From NCBI GenBank assembly GCA_947492375.1, contig CANLMI010000002.1, forward strand, positions 869,529-933,528: a stretch of 64,000 nt of DNA. The letters are read 5' to 3'. How positions within the stretch are numbered: position 1 is the first letter of the stretch; each line of letters begins with the position of its first letter. The position numbers were made by a program, and so were the translations under genes. This document shows, one piece after another, positions 1 through 9,548 of this stretch. The stretch is from an uncultured Kordiimonas sp. Lineage in GTDB: Bacteria > Pseudomonadota > Alphaproteobacteria > Sphingomonadales > Kordiimonadaceae. Under the pieces are notes generated by a model. That model saw only the letters and a list, made by a program, of their open reading frames with translations, was not told where the DNA came from and did not search any database.

Positions 1-39
1 GAAACTATATTCTTTATGATTAATCAAGGGGCCGCACTA

Positions 40-918
40 ATGTCTTATGAAACGCTAATATATGACGTCAAAGAGCATATACTAACTTTAACCCTTAATC
101 GTCCTGAACATATGAATGCCTTCACTGTCCAGATGGCAAACGAATTAATTGATGCTTTTAACCGTGCAAGCGATGACGATAACGTACGTGCGATTGTTGT
201 TACTGGCAACGGTAAAGCATTTTGTGCAGGTATGGATTTATCAGTTGGCGGTAATGTGTTCGGCCTTAATGAAGATTTATCGCCGTCACTTGGTGATATG
301 GAAAATCGATTTGACGACCCAGAGATATTGAACGGTGTCAGAGATACCGGCGGTCAGGTAACACTTGCAATATACGACTGCAAAAAACCTATTATCGCTG
401 CTATTAACGGTGCTGCGGTTGGCATCGGTGCCACTATGACATGTGCCATGGATATTCGCCTGGCATCAGAAAAGGCCCGCATCGGTTTCGTGTTCAATAA
501 AATCGGTATCGTGCCCGAAGCATGCTCCAGCTTTTTCCTTCCTGCCATTGTCGGTATATCGCAAGCACTCGAGTGGTCCTATACTGGTGAAATATTGGAC
601 GCGCAATCAGCCAAAGAAGGTAGGTTTGTCAAAGCCGTTGTTCCCCCCGAAGAGCTTTTGGAAGAAGCGTATAAAATTGCCCGTAAAATCGCAGAACATA
701 GCTCCGTCGCCATCACGCTTACCCGCCAGATGATGTACCGAAACAGTGTGGCCAACCATCCTGTTGAAGCACACAAAATTGACAGCCTTGCAGTATTTTA
801 TACCAGCCTTAAAAGTGGCAAAGAAGGCGTGAAATCATTCCTTGAAAAACGTGCACCCGAATTTGATGATAAATCATCAAGCGATATGCCACCCTTTTAT
901 CCTTGGTGGGATAAATAA
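40..918 (+). CDS. Enoyl-CoA hydratase / crotonase-family protein
   Basis: Crotonase-fold enzyme, 292 aa, likely hydrating an enoyl-CoA (or acting as an isomerase) in fatty-acid or side-chain beta-oxidation in the cytoplasm. Visible hallmarks are the N-terminal 'LNRPEHMNAF' segment, the oxyanion-hole region 'GKAFCAGMDL', the second helix 'INGAAVGIGATMTCAMDIR' and a Glu in 'GIVPEACSSFFLP' at the usual catalytic position. I start it at the ATG at 40, which has an AAGGGG ribosome site at 26-31; an in-frame ATG at 16 has none visible. The exact substrate cannot be told from sequence. The gene is followed after 44 bases by an XRE-cupin regulator on the same strand; whether they share a transcript is unknown. 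Confidence 0.88.
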   Translation: MSYETLIYDVKEHILTLTLNRPEHMNAFTVQMANELIDAFNRASDDDNVRAIVVTGNGKAFCAGMDLSVGGNVFGLNEDLSPSLGDMENRFDDPEILNGVRDTGGQVTLAIYDCKKPIIAAINGAAVGIGATMTCAMDIRLASEKARIGFVFNKIGIVPEACSSFFLPAIVGISQALEWSYTGEILDAQSAKEGRFVKAVVPPEELLEEAYKIARKIAEHSSVAITLTRQMMYRNSVANHPVEAHKIDSLAVFYTSLKSGKEGVKSFLEKRAPEFDDKSSSDMPPFYPWWDK

Positions 919-962
919 ATTAGCTAATTGAAACCCTTAGTCACTCGGGCTAATATTCCATT

Positions 963-1529
963 ATGATGGAAAAAAATACACCACCACAAATTGGCCCGCG
1001 GATTCAAGGTATCCGAAAGCAGAAAGGCTTTACGCTGGAGCAGCTTGCTTCGCACTCTGGCGTATCCCGCTCAATGCTGTCTCAAATTGAACGGGGTCAA
1101 GCAAATCCAACCTTCGCAACACTCTGGAGCCTGACGCAAGCGCTTGGCCTCGAAATTTCTGACCTTACAGGCAGTGTCTCCGAAGTACATCATCAAGCAA
1201 TTGAGGTGATGATGCCCAATTTTACGCCTGAGATCAAAAGCGAAGATGGTCTGTGTGATCTGAAAATCCTAAGCCCTACCGATCAGGTGGGCCGGGTCGA
1301 ATGGTATGAGATTGTTATCGAAGCAGGTGGCAAGTTGGTATCCGACCCGCACACTAATGGATCAATGGAACATCTGACAGCACTGAATGGTAGCTTTGAG
1401 GTTACAAGCGGCAAATCTGTTTCAGAGGTGCCAACCGGTGGCACCGCGCGCTATGCAAGTGATGTGAATCATATAATTGCCAACCCCGGGCAAGAAACCG
1501 CCCGAGGTATATTGGTTGTTGTTAGCTAG
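963..1529 (+). CDS. XRE-family transcriptional regulator with C-terminal cupin domain
   Basis: A 188-aa two-domain regulator: an N-terminal helix-turn-helix (about residues 12-66, with '[21 protein letters not shown]', the classic XRE recognition region) and a C-terminal cupin_2-like beta-barrel (about 105-185) that would sense a small ligand. Regulators of this build commonly control a neighbouring amino-acid or polyamine pathway. Its stop codon (1527-1529) overlaps the stop of convergent kbl (1526-1528), so the threonine-degrading kbl-tdh pair is the obvious candidate target, but no operator was identified. Two adjacent ATGs (963 and 966) are both possible starts and no strong ribosome site separates them. 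Confidence 0.85.
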   Translation: MMEKNTPPQIGPRIQGIRKQKGFTLEQLASHSGVSRSMLSQIERGQANPTFATLWSLTQALGLEISDLTGSVSEVHHQAIEVMMPNFTPEIKSEDGLCDLKILSPTDQVGRVEWYEIVIEAGGKLVSDPHTNGSMEHLTALNGSFEVTSGKSVSEVPTGGTARYASDVNHIIANPGQETARGILVVVS

Positions 1530-2716
1530 TCGATCAACAACTTCTTTACTTGAGCAAAAGCATCAATTGCATGATCAAGTTCGTCTTGCGAAATCGCTGC
1601 GGACATTTGTGTTCTGATGCGCGCTTTACCGTTTGGTACAACAGGGTAAGAAAACGCAACCACATAAACGCCTCGCTTCAACATCTCATCAGCAAATTTG
1701 GAAGCAAGCGCTGCATCATACAACATAACAGGGATAATCGGATGCTCGCCCGGCAACAAATCAAAGCCATGACGGGCCATACCTTCACGGAAATAAGATG
1801 CGTTATAATTCAGCTTATTCCTCAGGTCATTTGACGTCGTCACAAGTTCAATCGCCTTAATCGCACCCGCAACTACAGGCGGAGCAACCGTATTAGAGAA
1901 CAAATACGGACGCGATCGCTGACGCAGTAAATCAATAACTTCCTTACGCCCGCTTGTGTACCCACCGCTGGCTCCGCCAAGCGCTTTACCAAGTGTTCCC
2001 GTAATAATATCCACCCGGTCCATACATCCATGATATTCATGAGTGCCCTTGCCGCCAGCGCCAACAAAACCCGTTGCGTGGCAATCATCAAAATGCACAA
2101 GCGCGTTATATTTATCCGCAAGATCGCAAACTTCATCAAGGCGGGCAATATACCCATCCATAGAGAAAACACCGTCAGTGGTGATTAATTTAAAACGCGC
2201 CCCTGCTGCGTCGGCTGCCTTCAATTGTTCTTCAAGCGAAGCCATATCGTTATTTTTATAGCGATATCTTTTTGCTTTTGAGAGCCGCACACCGTCAATG
2301 ATGCTGGCGTGGTTCAGTTCATCGGAAATAACCGCGTCTTCAGGTCCCAAAATTGTTTCAAATAATCCACCATTAGCATCAAAACAACTTGGATAAAGAA
2401 TTGTATCCTCAACGCCTAAAAAGTCGCTGATCTGATCTTCGAGCTGCTTGTGTAACGACTGAGTTCCACAGATAAAGCGCACCGACGCCATCCCATATCC
2501 CCAATCTTCAAGTCCTTTCATCGCAGCCTTGTTAACCTCTGGGTGCTGCGCGAGACCGAGGTAGTTATTAGCACACAGGTTAATCACCGTTGAACCATCA
2601 TTAATACCAACCGATGACCCTTGCGGTGTCGTTATTTGACGCTCATTTTTATAGAGACCGTCAGACCTAATTGCATCGATCTGCCCGGCCAAATGCTCCT
2701 GAAACTTCCCAAACAT
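1526..2716 (-). CDS. kbl: 2-amino-3-ketobutyrate CoA ligase (glycine C-acetyltransferase)
   Basis: PLP-dependent alpha-oxoamine synthase of 396 aa that cleaves 2-amino-3-ketobutyrate with CoA to glycine and acetyl-CoA, the second step of threonine degradation via Tdh. Characteristic stretches are '[16 protein letters not shown]', 'FDANGGLFE', '[12 protein letters not shown]', '[12 protein letters not shown]' and the PLP-lysine segment '[15 protein letters not shown]'. The start at 2716 is chosen because a GGGAGG ribosome site lies 7 bases upstream; a longer reading into tdh lacks one. The gene begins 2 bases after the tdh stop, so the two are certainly cotranscribed and probably coupled in translation. 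Length and context match the standard tdh-kbl operon. Confidence 0.96.
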   Translation of the reverse strand: MFGKFQEHLAGQIDAIRSDGLYKNERQITTPQGSSVGINDGSTVINLCANNYLGLAQHPEVNKAAMKGLEDWGYGMASVRFICGTQSLHKQLEDQISDFLGVEDTILYPSCFDANGGLFETILGPEDAVISDELNHASIIDGVRLSKAKRYRYKNNDMASLEEQLKAADAAGARFKLITTDGVFSMDGYIARLDEVCDLADKYNALVHFDDCHATGFVGAGGKGTHEYHGCMDRVDIITGTLGKALGGASGGYTSGRKEVIDLLRQRSRPYLFSNTVAPPVVAGAIKAIELVTTSNDLRNKLNYNASYFREGMARHGFDLLPGEHPIIPVMLYDAALASKFADEMLKRGVYVVAFSYPVVPNGKARIRTQMSAAISQDELDHAIDAFAQVKKLLID

Positions 2717-2718
2717 AT

Positions 2719-3747
2719 TTACGCCTCCCAATTCAATATGACTTTGCTAGCCTTGCCTGCATTAATGAGATCAAACCCCTGCTGGAAATCCTTATAGGAC
2801 AGCCGGTGTGTGATTACTGGTGATATATCAAGACCATTGTCAATCATGACCGACATCTTGTACCAGGTTTCATACATCTCGCGCCCATAGATACCTTTAA
2901 GCGTCAGCATATTAAAGATAACCTTATCCCAGTTAATGTTCGCGCCGTCAGCAGGAATACCAAGGATAGAAACCTTACCCCCGTGGCACATATTATCAAT
3001 CATATCGCTGAATGCACGGTCATTACCTGACATCTCTAAGCCAATATCAAACCCTTCACTCATGCCAAGGCTCGCCTGCACCTCTTCCAGTGTTTCACTG
3101 CGAACATCAACAGTGCGCGTTGCACCCAACTTAGCTGCAAGCTCAAGGCGTTCTGGCACAACATCGGTAATCACCACATGGCGAGCCCCTGCATGCTTAC
3201 AAACCGCTGCGGCCATCGCACCAATTGGGCCAGCCCCTGTGATCAGCACATCCTCACCAAGTAAGTCCCACTGAAGCGCTGTGTGCACAGCATTACCAAG
3301 CGGGTCAAAAAGCGATGCTACATCGAGGTCGATACCTGGGCGGTGTTCCCACACATTCGACATAGGTAGCGAGACATATTCTGCGAATGCACCCGGGCGG
3401 TTAACACCAATCCCGCTTGTTTGTGCACAAAGATGGCGTCGGCCAGCCATACAATTACGGCAACGACCACACACTACATGACCTTCGCCCGAAACAATCT
3501 GACCAGGATGAAAGTCATTGACGTTGGAGCCAACTTTTACAATCTCCCCGACAAATTCATGGCCCACCACCATCGGTACCGGAATAGTTTTCTGCGCCCA
3601 TTCATCCCAATTGTAAATATGCATATCAGTGCCGCAAATCGCTGTGCGTTTGACTTTGATCATCACGTCATTGATCCCAAGATCCGGCTCCGGTACATCC
3701 TCTAACCACAAACCAACTTCAGCTTCACGTTTCACAAGCGCTTTCAT
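2719..3747 (-). CDS. tdh: L-threonine 3-dehydrogenase
   Basis: Zinc-dependent medium-chain dehydrogenase, 342 aa, oxidising L-threonine to 2-amino-3-ketobutyrate with NAD+. The sequence follows the Escherichia coli enzyme closely from memory: '[15 protein letters not shown]' with the catalytic Cys and His, '[11 protein letters not shown]', the structural-zinc cysteines in '[15 protein letters not shown]', the Rossmann motif '[14 protein letters not shown]' and '[15 protein letters not shown]'. It is the first gene of a two-gene operon with kbl, which starts 2 bases beyond its stop. Upstream lies a 270-base divergent region shared with glutaryl-CoA dehydrogenase, in which I could not define a regulator site with confidence. 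Confidence 0.97.
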   Translation of the reverse strand: MKALVKREAEVGLWLEDVPEPDLGINDVMIKVKRTAICGTDMHIYNWDEWAQKTIPVPMVVGHEFVGEIVKVGSNVNDFHPGQIVSGEGHVVCGRCRNCMAGRRHLCAQTSGIGVNRPGAFAEYVSLPMSNVWEHRPGIDLDVASLFDPLGNAVHTALQWDLLGEDVLITGAGPIGAMAAAVCKHAGARHVVITDVVPERLELAAKLGATRTVDVRSETLEEVQASLGMSEGFDIGLEMSGNDRAFSDMIDNMCHGGKVSILGIPADGANINWDKVIFNMLTLKGIYGREMYETWYKMSVMIDNGLDISPVITHRLSYKDFQQGFDLINAGKASKVILNWEA

Positions 3748-4017
3748 GACACTATCCTTTATTCAGAGGCCGATATAATTGGCCAAAATACTGAATTCCA
3801 ATAAACTAGAATTTCCACTCTATTATCAATTTTAATTCCCATATACAAGATTTCAAATTCTTTAATAGTGGAAAACTGATCATATATTGGTGATCAAATA
3901 TCGATAGCTTCTGCTTGAAAAGAGAACCCGTATCAGTCATGAAAGAACATAATATTGTTTAACAACCCTGTGTGGGGTTGATGTCCATCATTTGGAGTTG
4001 GTCAGGAGACATAATAA

Positions 4018-5232
4018 ATGACTTCAACATTACCTGCTAAATCACGCCCTGAACTTGCATCTTATAAATGGGATGACCCTTTTCTATTAGAGAGCGAATT
4101 AACCGAAGACGAACGCCTGATCAATGAAATGGCCAATAACTATGCACAGGATAAACTTTTACCGCGTGTGATTGACGCCTATGCTAATGAACACACAGAC
4201 CGCGCCATCTTCAACGAAATGGGTGAGCTAGGCCTGTTGGGCAGCACATTACCTGCCAAATATGGTTGCGCAGAAACCAGCTATGTCGCTTACGGCCTTG
4301 TTGCTCGTGCTGTTGAGCGAGTAGACAGCGGATATCGCTCTATGATGTCGGTGCAATCTTCTCTCGTCATGTATCCTATTTATGCTTATGGCAGCGAAGA
4401 ACAGCGTGAAAAATACCTACCAAAACTTGCAAGCGGTGAATATGTAGGCTGTTTTGGCCTTACAGAGCCTGACGCTGGTTCAGACCCTGCTGGCATGAAA
4501 ACTGTCGCAAAGAAAACTGACAGTGGATACATCTTAAGTGGCTCCAAAACATGGATCTCTAACGCGCCGTTTGCAGATATATTTGTTGTATGGGCCAAGT
4601 CCGAAGCCCACGGCGGCAAAATTCGCGGCTTTATCCTCGAAAAAGGTATGGCTGGTCTTGACGCTCCAAAGATCAATGGCAAACTAAGTTTGCGTGCATC
4701 CATCACTGGTATGATCATGATGGACAGTGTTGAAATTCCCGAAGAAAACCTTTTACCAAACGTAGAGGGTCTTAAAGGACCATTCGGATGTTTGAACCGC
4801 GCCCGTTACGGCATTTCGTGGGGTGCGATGGGGGCCGCAGAAGATTGCTATTTAAGAGCACGTGAATACGCACTTGACCGCAAGCAGTTTAACCGCCCGC
4901 TTGCAGCAACCCAGCTTGTACAAAAGAAGCTCGCAGACATGAGTACAGAAATTTCGCTCGGCCTTAACGGTAGCCTTCGCGCTGGCCGCATGTTCGATAA
5001 CGGCGAGATCGCACCGGAACTTATTAGCCTGATGAAACGGAATAACTGCGGCAAAGCACTTGATATTGCGCGTGCATCACGCGACATCCACGGCGGTAAT
5101 GGTATTTCAGAGGAATATCATGTGATGCGTCACTTATGTAATCTTGAGACGGTTAACACATACGAAGGCGCGCATGACGTACATGCGTTGATCCTTGGCC
5201 GTGCCATCACAGGTCTACAAGCCTTTGCATAA
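4018..5232 (+). CDS. gcdH: Glutaryl-CoA dehydrogenase
   Basis: FAD-dependent acyl-CoA dehydrogenase of 404 aa that oxidises and decarboxylates glutaryl-CoA to crotonyl-CoA in lysine, tryptophan and glutarate breakdown. The family is recognisable from '[18 protein letters not shown]' (substrate-carboxylate Arg), '[14 protein letters not shown]', '[17 protein letters not shown]' and the C-terminal '[20 protein letters not shown]', where the Glu is the catalytic base and the motif distinguishes GcdH from other acyl-CoA dehydrogenases. The ATG has a good AGGAGA ribosome site about 10 bases upstream. The leader contains a small perfect hairpin (CAACCC/GGGTTG, 3963-3980) of unknown meaning. The product crotonyl-CoA would feed an enoyl-CoA hydratase such as the one at the window start. 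Confidence 0.95.
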   Translation: MTSTLPAKSRPELASYKWDDPFLLESELTEDERLINEMANNYAQDKLLPRVIDAYANEHTDRAIFNEMGELGLLGSTLPAKYGCAETSYVAYGLVARAVERVDSGYRSMMSVQSSLVMYPIYAYGSEEQREKYLPKLASGEYVGCFGLTEPDAGSDPAGMKTVAKKTDSGYILSGSKTWISNAPFADIFVVWAKSEAHGGKIRGFILEKGMAGLDAPKINGKLSLRASITGMIMMDSVEIPEENLLPNVEGLKGPFGCLNRARYGISWGAMGAAEDCYLRAREYALDRKQFNRPLAATQLVQKKLADMSTEISLGLNGSLRAGRMFDNGEIAPELISLMKRNNCGKALDIARASRDIHGGNGISEEYHVMRHLCNLETVNTYEGAHDVHALILGRAITGLQAFA

Positions 5233-5240
5233 TACAATTT

Positions 5241-5272
5241 ATAGCGAGCCGTGCACGAGCTCTGCTCGCTAT
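5241..5272. terminator. Hairpin between convergent gcdH and monooxygenase genes
   Basis: A perfect 9-bp stem (ATAGCGAGC at 5241-5249, GCTCGCTAT at 5264-5272) with a 14-base loop lies between the two convergent stops. It has only a short T-containing tail (ACCTTTCC), so it is a weak candidate for a bidirectional terminator. Confidence 0.45.
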
Positions 5273-5279
5273 ACCTTTC

Positions 5280-6740
5280 CTATCCTTTTGCTTTTGCAAA
5301 TTCCAGAAAGCCATCATCAATTTTTTTATGCCGAAGCGTAACCAGATCAAGCGGATAATTTTGATTTAAACGCCACGGTTTCTTGGCGCCTTGCTTTGGT
5401 ATCTCATCAATAGCGCGCTGAATATACCCTGAAGAGAAATCCAAGCCCGGCTCAACGCCCATGTCAGGATCATCTTGTACAGGCGTACAATAATCAGCGT
5501 CAATTTTATCCATATGCTTAAGAAGCCTGCAAACATATTCGCAGCAAAGATCAGATTTTAGTGTCCAAGAAGCGTTCGTATAGCCAAAGACCGAAGCAAA
5601 ATTCGGCACACTTGAGAACATTAGGCCTTTATAATTAAGCGTATCGCCCATTTTAACAGGCTTGCCATCAACTTCTATGCCAAGGCCACCAATCGCTTTA
5701 ATTTTAAGCCCCGTTGCCGTGACAATTAAATCAGCAGGCAACATATCACCGGACTTGAGAAGAATACCATCTTCAACAAAACGATCGATATGGTCAGTTA
5801 CAACAGACGCATCTTCATTTTTGATCGCTTCAAAAAGGTCGCTGTCGGGCACCAAACATAACCGCTCTTCCCACGGATTATATTTAGGCGTAAAATGCTT
5901 ATCGATATCATAATCTGGCCCCAGTTCATCACGGACCATTCCCAGCAGAAACTCTTTTACCTTATGCGGGGCACTGCGAGCACGGCGGAACACAAATTGC
6001 TGCATAATAACATTGCGCCACCGTATAATGCCATATGCCCACATGGCAGGAAGGATACGCTGAAGAAAATTAGCAAACTTATCTTCTGCTGGTCTTGAAA
6101 CAATATAGGTTGGCGAGCGCTGCAACATCGTAACATGGGCTGCTTTCTCTGCCATCGCTGGTACGAGCGTAACCGCCGTTGCACCAGAGCCGATAATAAC
6201 TACATTCTTTCCATCGTAATTTATGTCATCAGTCCATTTTTGCGGATGTGCAATTTGCCCCTTAAAATCATCACGGCCTTCAAAAACTGGGTCATGCCCT
6301 CTTTCATAATCATAGTAACCAGCACAGACAAAAAAGAAACGACAGAAAAAGCGCACGGTTTCACCTGTGTCACTACGTTCAGCATATACAGTCCACCGCG
6401 CGTCTTTCGATGACCAAGAAGCCTTTACTACCTTGTGACTATACCGAATATTATCGTCCACATGATGATCACGCGCTGTTTCATGGATGTATTTCAAAAT
6501 TGAAGGGCCGTCGGCAATTGCCTTCTGTTCTGTCCACGGTTTGAAGGCATACCCTAGTGTGTACATATCCGAATCTGACCTGACACCAGGGTAACGAAAC
6601 AGATCCCATGTTCCGCCCTTGGTTTCACGGCTTTCAAGTATCAAATATGATTTCTCAGGACATTTCCGCTGTAGGTGGCATGCTGCCCCTATTCCTGAAA
6701 GACCAGCACCCACGATCAATACTTCAAAATATTCTGTCAT
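5280..6740 (-). CDS. Flavin-containing monooxygenase, Baeyer-Villiger type
   Basis: FAD/NADPH-dependent monooxygenase of 486 aa, likely inserting oxygen into a ketone or sulfur compound. Two Rossmann motifs are visible: 'VGAGLSGIGAACHL' at residues 10-23 (FAD) and 'VIIGSGATAVTL' near the middle (NADPH). Between them 'FKGQIAHPQKW' matches the Baeyer-Villiger fingerprint FxGxxxHxxxW, ending in T where P or D is usual. The overall build resembles EthA-type enzymes. The ATG at 6740 is preferred over one four codons upstream because GGGAGC lies just in front. The gene is apparently monocistronic, 145 bases upstream of which ends the desaturase gene. Substrate unknown. Confidence 0.88.
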   Translation of the reverse strand: MTEYFEVLIVGAGLSGIGAACHLQRKCPEKSYLILESRETKGGTWDLFRYPGVRSDSDMYTLGYAFKPWTEQKAIADGPSILKYIHETARDHHVDDNIRYSHKVVKASWSSKDARWTVYAERSDTGETVRFFCRFFFVCAGYYDYERGHDPVFEGRDDFKGQIAHPQKWTDDINYDGKNVVIIGSGATAVTLVPAMAEKAAHVTMLQRSPTYIVSRPAEDKFANFLQRILPAMWAYGIIRWRNVIMQQFVFRRARSAPHKVKEFLLGMVRDELGPDYDIDKHFTPKYNPWEERLCLVPDSDLFEAIKNEDASVVTDHIDRFVEDGILLKSGDMLPADLIVTATGLKIKAIGGLGIEVDGKPVKMGDTLNYKGLMFSSVPNFASVFGYTNASWTLKSDLCCEYVCRLLKHMDKIDADYCTPVQDDPDMGVEPGLDFSSGYIQRAIDEIPKQGAKKPWRLNQNYPLDLVTLRHKKIDDGFLEFAKAKG

Positions 6741-6885
6741 AACGGCTCCCACTCCTCATGAGAGTGTGACGAAATATCGCCTGCAATTCAATGACAAACA
6801 TTAATTTTAAATATTTTACCTCTTAAGGCCAATATGCGGGGCGGATTATTACAGTTATATATTGTTATTTACTTCAGCCTGTAAG

Positions 6886-7914
6886 TTAGTTTGCTTCATT
6901 CCACAAAACTTTCAAAGCATGCCATAAGCTATCCCGTTTCGCGTCAAGATATAACCGATTATCCGAGAGGTCTGTCACCAACCGTCGATGCGCTTTACCG
7001 AGTGAATGATACGGCATATTGGGAAACAGATGATGCGTTGCATGGTAACGAAGGCCAACAGGTGCCCAAAGACCAGTTATCAACTTATGTCCTGGGATAT
7101 CAACAGAATCAAGAAACTGCTCTGGAACAGTCATCTTCTGATCACCCGGGTTTCGGTACTTATGCGCGGCAAGTGTTCTAAGAGAATTCAATAAAAAGAT
7201 CACCGTCACAACCGCATACCACAACAAAAATAATTTGATGGACAGCAAATCAAATGTCATCAGAAATACAGCAGCCCAACAATATAACGTAGACCCTAAC
7301 TCCTGTAATTTCCATGTTGGATCATCCCGGCGACTCTCGGACGGCCTTTTGTACGTGAGGTCAATCGTTAACGAGGACGCCCTCGCCCAAACGAAATTTC
7401 GCACAGCAGGAATAAGCCACGATAACGGCGCTAAAACCGCAAATCTAATCAGAAAAAAAGCTGGCAATATGAATATCAGGAACATATATCCGACAATTTT
7501 AAGTCGGCTTTCCTTGGCAAACGGAAGATATTCACCATCCTCTCTTGTGCCATATATGTCGCGTGCGTGGTGCTCATTATGTACACCTTGATACATAAAA
7601 GACGGCGCCATTAAAGGCATACCCGCAAACAGATTCCAAGCCAGTCGAAATAAACGAAATTTACCCTTTTTGAAATGAGATATTTCATGAGTGAAAATTA
7701 CAGCGCGGTATAACGCAAAAACCGAGACCAGAAAGGCGGCAAAGCTTGCAATAGATAAAGCTGTTGCTTGATATATATAAATAAAAGCCCCCCAACCTAT
7801 GAGGATAGTTATAAGAAAATCAGACCAATATATTACAGGATCAGGTTTCATCAGATCACGCGTTAAACGACGTGCTTCCTTTAATGGAAAGTCTATTGTT
7901 TCAATATCAGTCAT
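6886..7914 (-). CDS. Membrane fatty acid desaturase
   Basis: Integral-membrane di-iron desaturase, 342 aa, that introduces a double bond into an acyl chain using O2 and an electron donor. The three histidine boxes are complete: 'HEISH' at residues 76-80, 'HNEHH' at 112-116 and 'HATHH' near residue 290. Hydrophobic segments lie at about 30-70, 145-175 and 215-245. It begins 16 bases after the hemN stop, so the two are probably one transcript; this puts an oxygen-requiring enzyme behind a promoter with an FNR-type site (see the hemN entries). Regiospecificity cannot be inferred. Confidence 0.9.
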   Translation of the reverse strand: MTDIETIDFPLKEARRLTRDLMKPDPVIYWSDFLITILIGWGAFIYIYQATALSIASFAAFLVSVFALYRAVIFTHEISHFKKGKFRLFRLAWNLFAGMPLMAPSFMYQGVHNEHHARDIYGTREDGEYLPFAKESRLKIVGYMFLIFILPAFFLIRFAVLAPLSWLIPAVRNFVWARASSLTIDLTYKRPSESRRDDPTWKLQELGSTLYCWAAVFLMTFDLLSIKLFLLWYAVVTVIFLLNSLRTLAAHKYRNPGDQKMTVPEQFLDSVDIPGHKLITGLWAPVGLRYHATHHLFPNMPYHSLGKAHRRLVTDLSDNRLYLDAKRDSLWHALKVLWNEAN

Positions 7915-7930
7915 TTTTATTCACCACAGC

Positions 7931-9259
7931 CTATACAGCTACAGAATGCTGAGCTTTCTGCTCTACCAAATATTTATCGAAGGCCGCACATACGTGCCGC
8001 ATAAAAGGTCGGCCGGTAGGCGTAATTTCAATACACTCTGCCGTAATTTTAATAAGGCCATCTTGCTCTAATAGCCGTAATGCGGCACATGGAATATCGC
8101 CGCTCAGACGTGCTGTAATGATGTCAACACTTAGATCACACATTAATCGCTCGATAATTTTGCGATCAAAAATATCTGATGCCTGGAGCTCAACACCTCG
8201 AGCGACCGCAAATTCACCTGCTTCAATTGCTGCCGCATATTGCCCCATTGAACTATGGTTTTGGCTATACCCTGTCGGCAGGCTACTGATTGACGACACG
8301 CCCAAGCCGATTAGACCCTCGGCTGTATCCGTTGTGTATCCCTGAAAGTTCCGCTTTAGTTCGCCCGATTTCGCGGCATGTGTTAAACTATCATTTGGTT
8401 TGGCGAAGTGGTCCAAACCAATATGGTGATACCCTGAATTTTCAAGCGTTGCAGTAATCGCCTGTGATTGCGCATATCGCTCATGCACATCAGGCAAGGT
8501 TGCTTCATCGATTAAACGCATATGCTTTTTCATCCATGGAACATGAGCATACCCAAAAACAGATAGGCGGTCAGGGTCTAGTTTTACAGCCAGTTTTGCT
8601 GTTTCAATCACATTCGTTGTTGACTGATTAGGAAGGCCGTAAATAAGATCAAAGTTAATCGCCTTGATACCAACACCACGGAGCGCCGTGACGGCCTTTT
8701 CAACCATGTCAAACGGCTGATACCGATTAATAGCCCTTTGAACATCAAGGTTAAAATCCTGAACACCAAGGCTCGCACGGGTAACACCTGCCAAACCAAA
8801 TGTTTCGGTTAAACCTGTACTTAAAGTACGCGGATCTATCTCAACCGCCACTTCTGCATCTGGCAAGACATTAAACCGCGCCCGCAGCGCATTCATGATC
8901 TCAGTAAAATCTTCTGGCTTTAAAAGCGTTGGCGACCCGCCACCCCAATGGATATGGCTAACATCAACCCTTTTACCGAGTGTATCACTCACCAATTCGA
9001 TCTCTTTCAGAAGTAAGGCGACATATTTTTTAACTGGTGTGTATTGTTTAGTGATTTTGGTATTACAACCACAGAACCAGCATAATTCCTCACAAAAAGG
9101 TACATGCAAATACAAGGAAATCGGTTTTGCACTATCAATTGTGCCTAACCACCCTTTAAAAACTGATGGTGTGATACCGCTGTGAAAGTGCGGAGCAGTC
9201 GGGTAGCTTGTGTACCGAGGTACAGGCTTTGCATATTTTTTTATTAGGTGTTCTTTCAT
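7931..9259 (-). CDS. hemN: Oxygen-independent coproporphyrinogen III oxidase
   Basis: Radical-SAM enzyme of 442 aa that decarboxylates coproporphyrinogen III to protoporphyrinogen IX without oxygen, supplying haem for the cytochromes under low oxygen. The N-terminus carries 'PRYTSYPTAPHF', typical of HemN proper, and the cluster motif with Cys at residues 56, 60, 63 and 65 (CX3CX2CXC). 'HWGGGSPTLL' and 'FDLIYGLPNQS' are further family markers. The ATG at 9259 shows no clear ribosome site. An FNR-type box is centred 42 bases upstream, so a transcript activated in the usual way would be nearly leaderless. The gene is followed by the desaturase after 16 bases. Confidence 0.95.
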   Translation of the reverse strand: MKEHLIKKYAKPVPRYTSYPTAPHFHSGITPSVFKGWLGTIDSAKPISLYLHVPFCEELCWFCGCNTKITKQYTPVKKYVALLLKEIELVSDTLGKRVDVSHIHWGGGSPTLLKPEDFTEIMNALRARFNVLPDAEVAVEIDPRTLSTGLTETFGLAGVTRASLGVQDFNLDVQRAINRYQPFDMVEKAVTALRGVGIKAINFDLIYGLPNQSTTNVIETAKLAVKLDPDRLSVFGYAHVPWMKKHMRLIDEATLPDVHERYAQSQAITATLENSGYHHIGLDHFAKPNDSLTHAAKSGELKRNFQGYTTDTAEGLIGLGVSSISSLPTGYSQNHSSMGQYAAAIEAGEFAVARGVELQASDIFDRKIIERLMCDLSVDIITARLSGDIPCAALRLLEQDGLIKITAECIEITPTGRPFMRHVCAAFDKYLVEQKAQHSVAV

Positions 9260-9294
9260 AAACGACTGAATACAAACACCACTGCGCTCAATCT

Positions 9295-9308
9295 TTGATA
9301 AATGTCAA
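9295..9308 (-). promoter_or_regulatory. FNR/FixK-type box upstream of hemN
   Basis: TTGAT-AAAT-GTCAA, an inverted repeat with the 14-bp spacing and half sites bound by FNR/FixK regulators. Its centre is about 42 bases from the hemN start codon. hemN is a classic target of these regulators, and an FNR-like gene lies at 26325-27056. Confidence 0.75.
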
Positions 9309-9475
9309 AGATAGTCACCAAGGCTCTTTATCGGTGAAAATGTCGCAGGAGCGACAAAACTTCAATAAATTGAGGCCGCAGCATAAATTAGATAATACTC
9401 ACGACAAGACACACCTGAATATAAAGCAAGACGGTACTACCTATGACTGGCAATAACTGGAGACGGGCCAATTTA

Positions 9476-9504
9476 TTGACATAATTTTGTGCCCATATTA
9501 CTTT
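9476..9504 (+). promoter_or_regulatory. Putative sigma-70 promoter of the envelope-complex cluster
   Basis: A perfect -35 TTGACA (9476-9481), a 17-base spacer and a moderate -10 TACTTT (9499-9504) lie 45 bases ahead of the first gene of the 9549-18613 cluster. The -10 is only partly canonical, so this is a candidate. Confidence 0.4.
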
Positions 9505-9548
9505 AGGACCTTATAAGTACTATCTGAATTTTCTGAAGGTACGTTAAA

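Noticed and set aside
3890-3930. Inverted TGATCA motifs between tdh and gcdH
   Set aside because: Short palindromes in AT-rich DNA; no known operator match and no further evidence.
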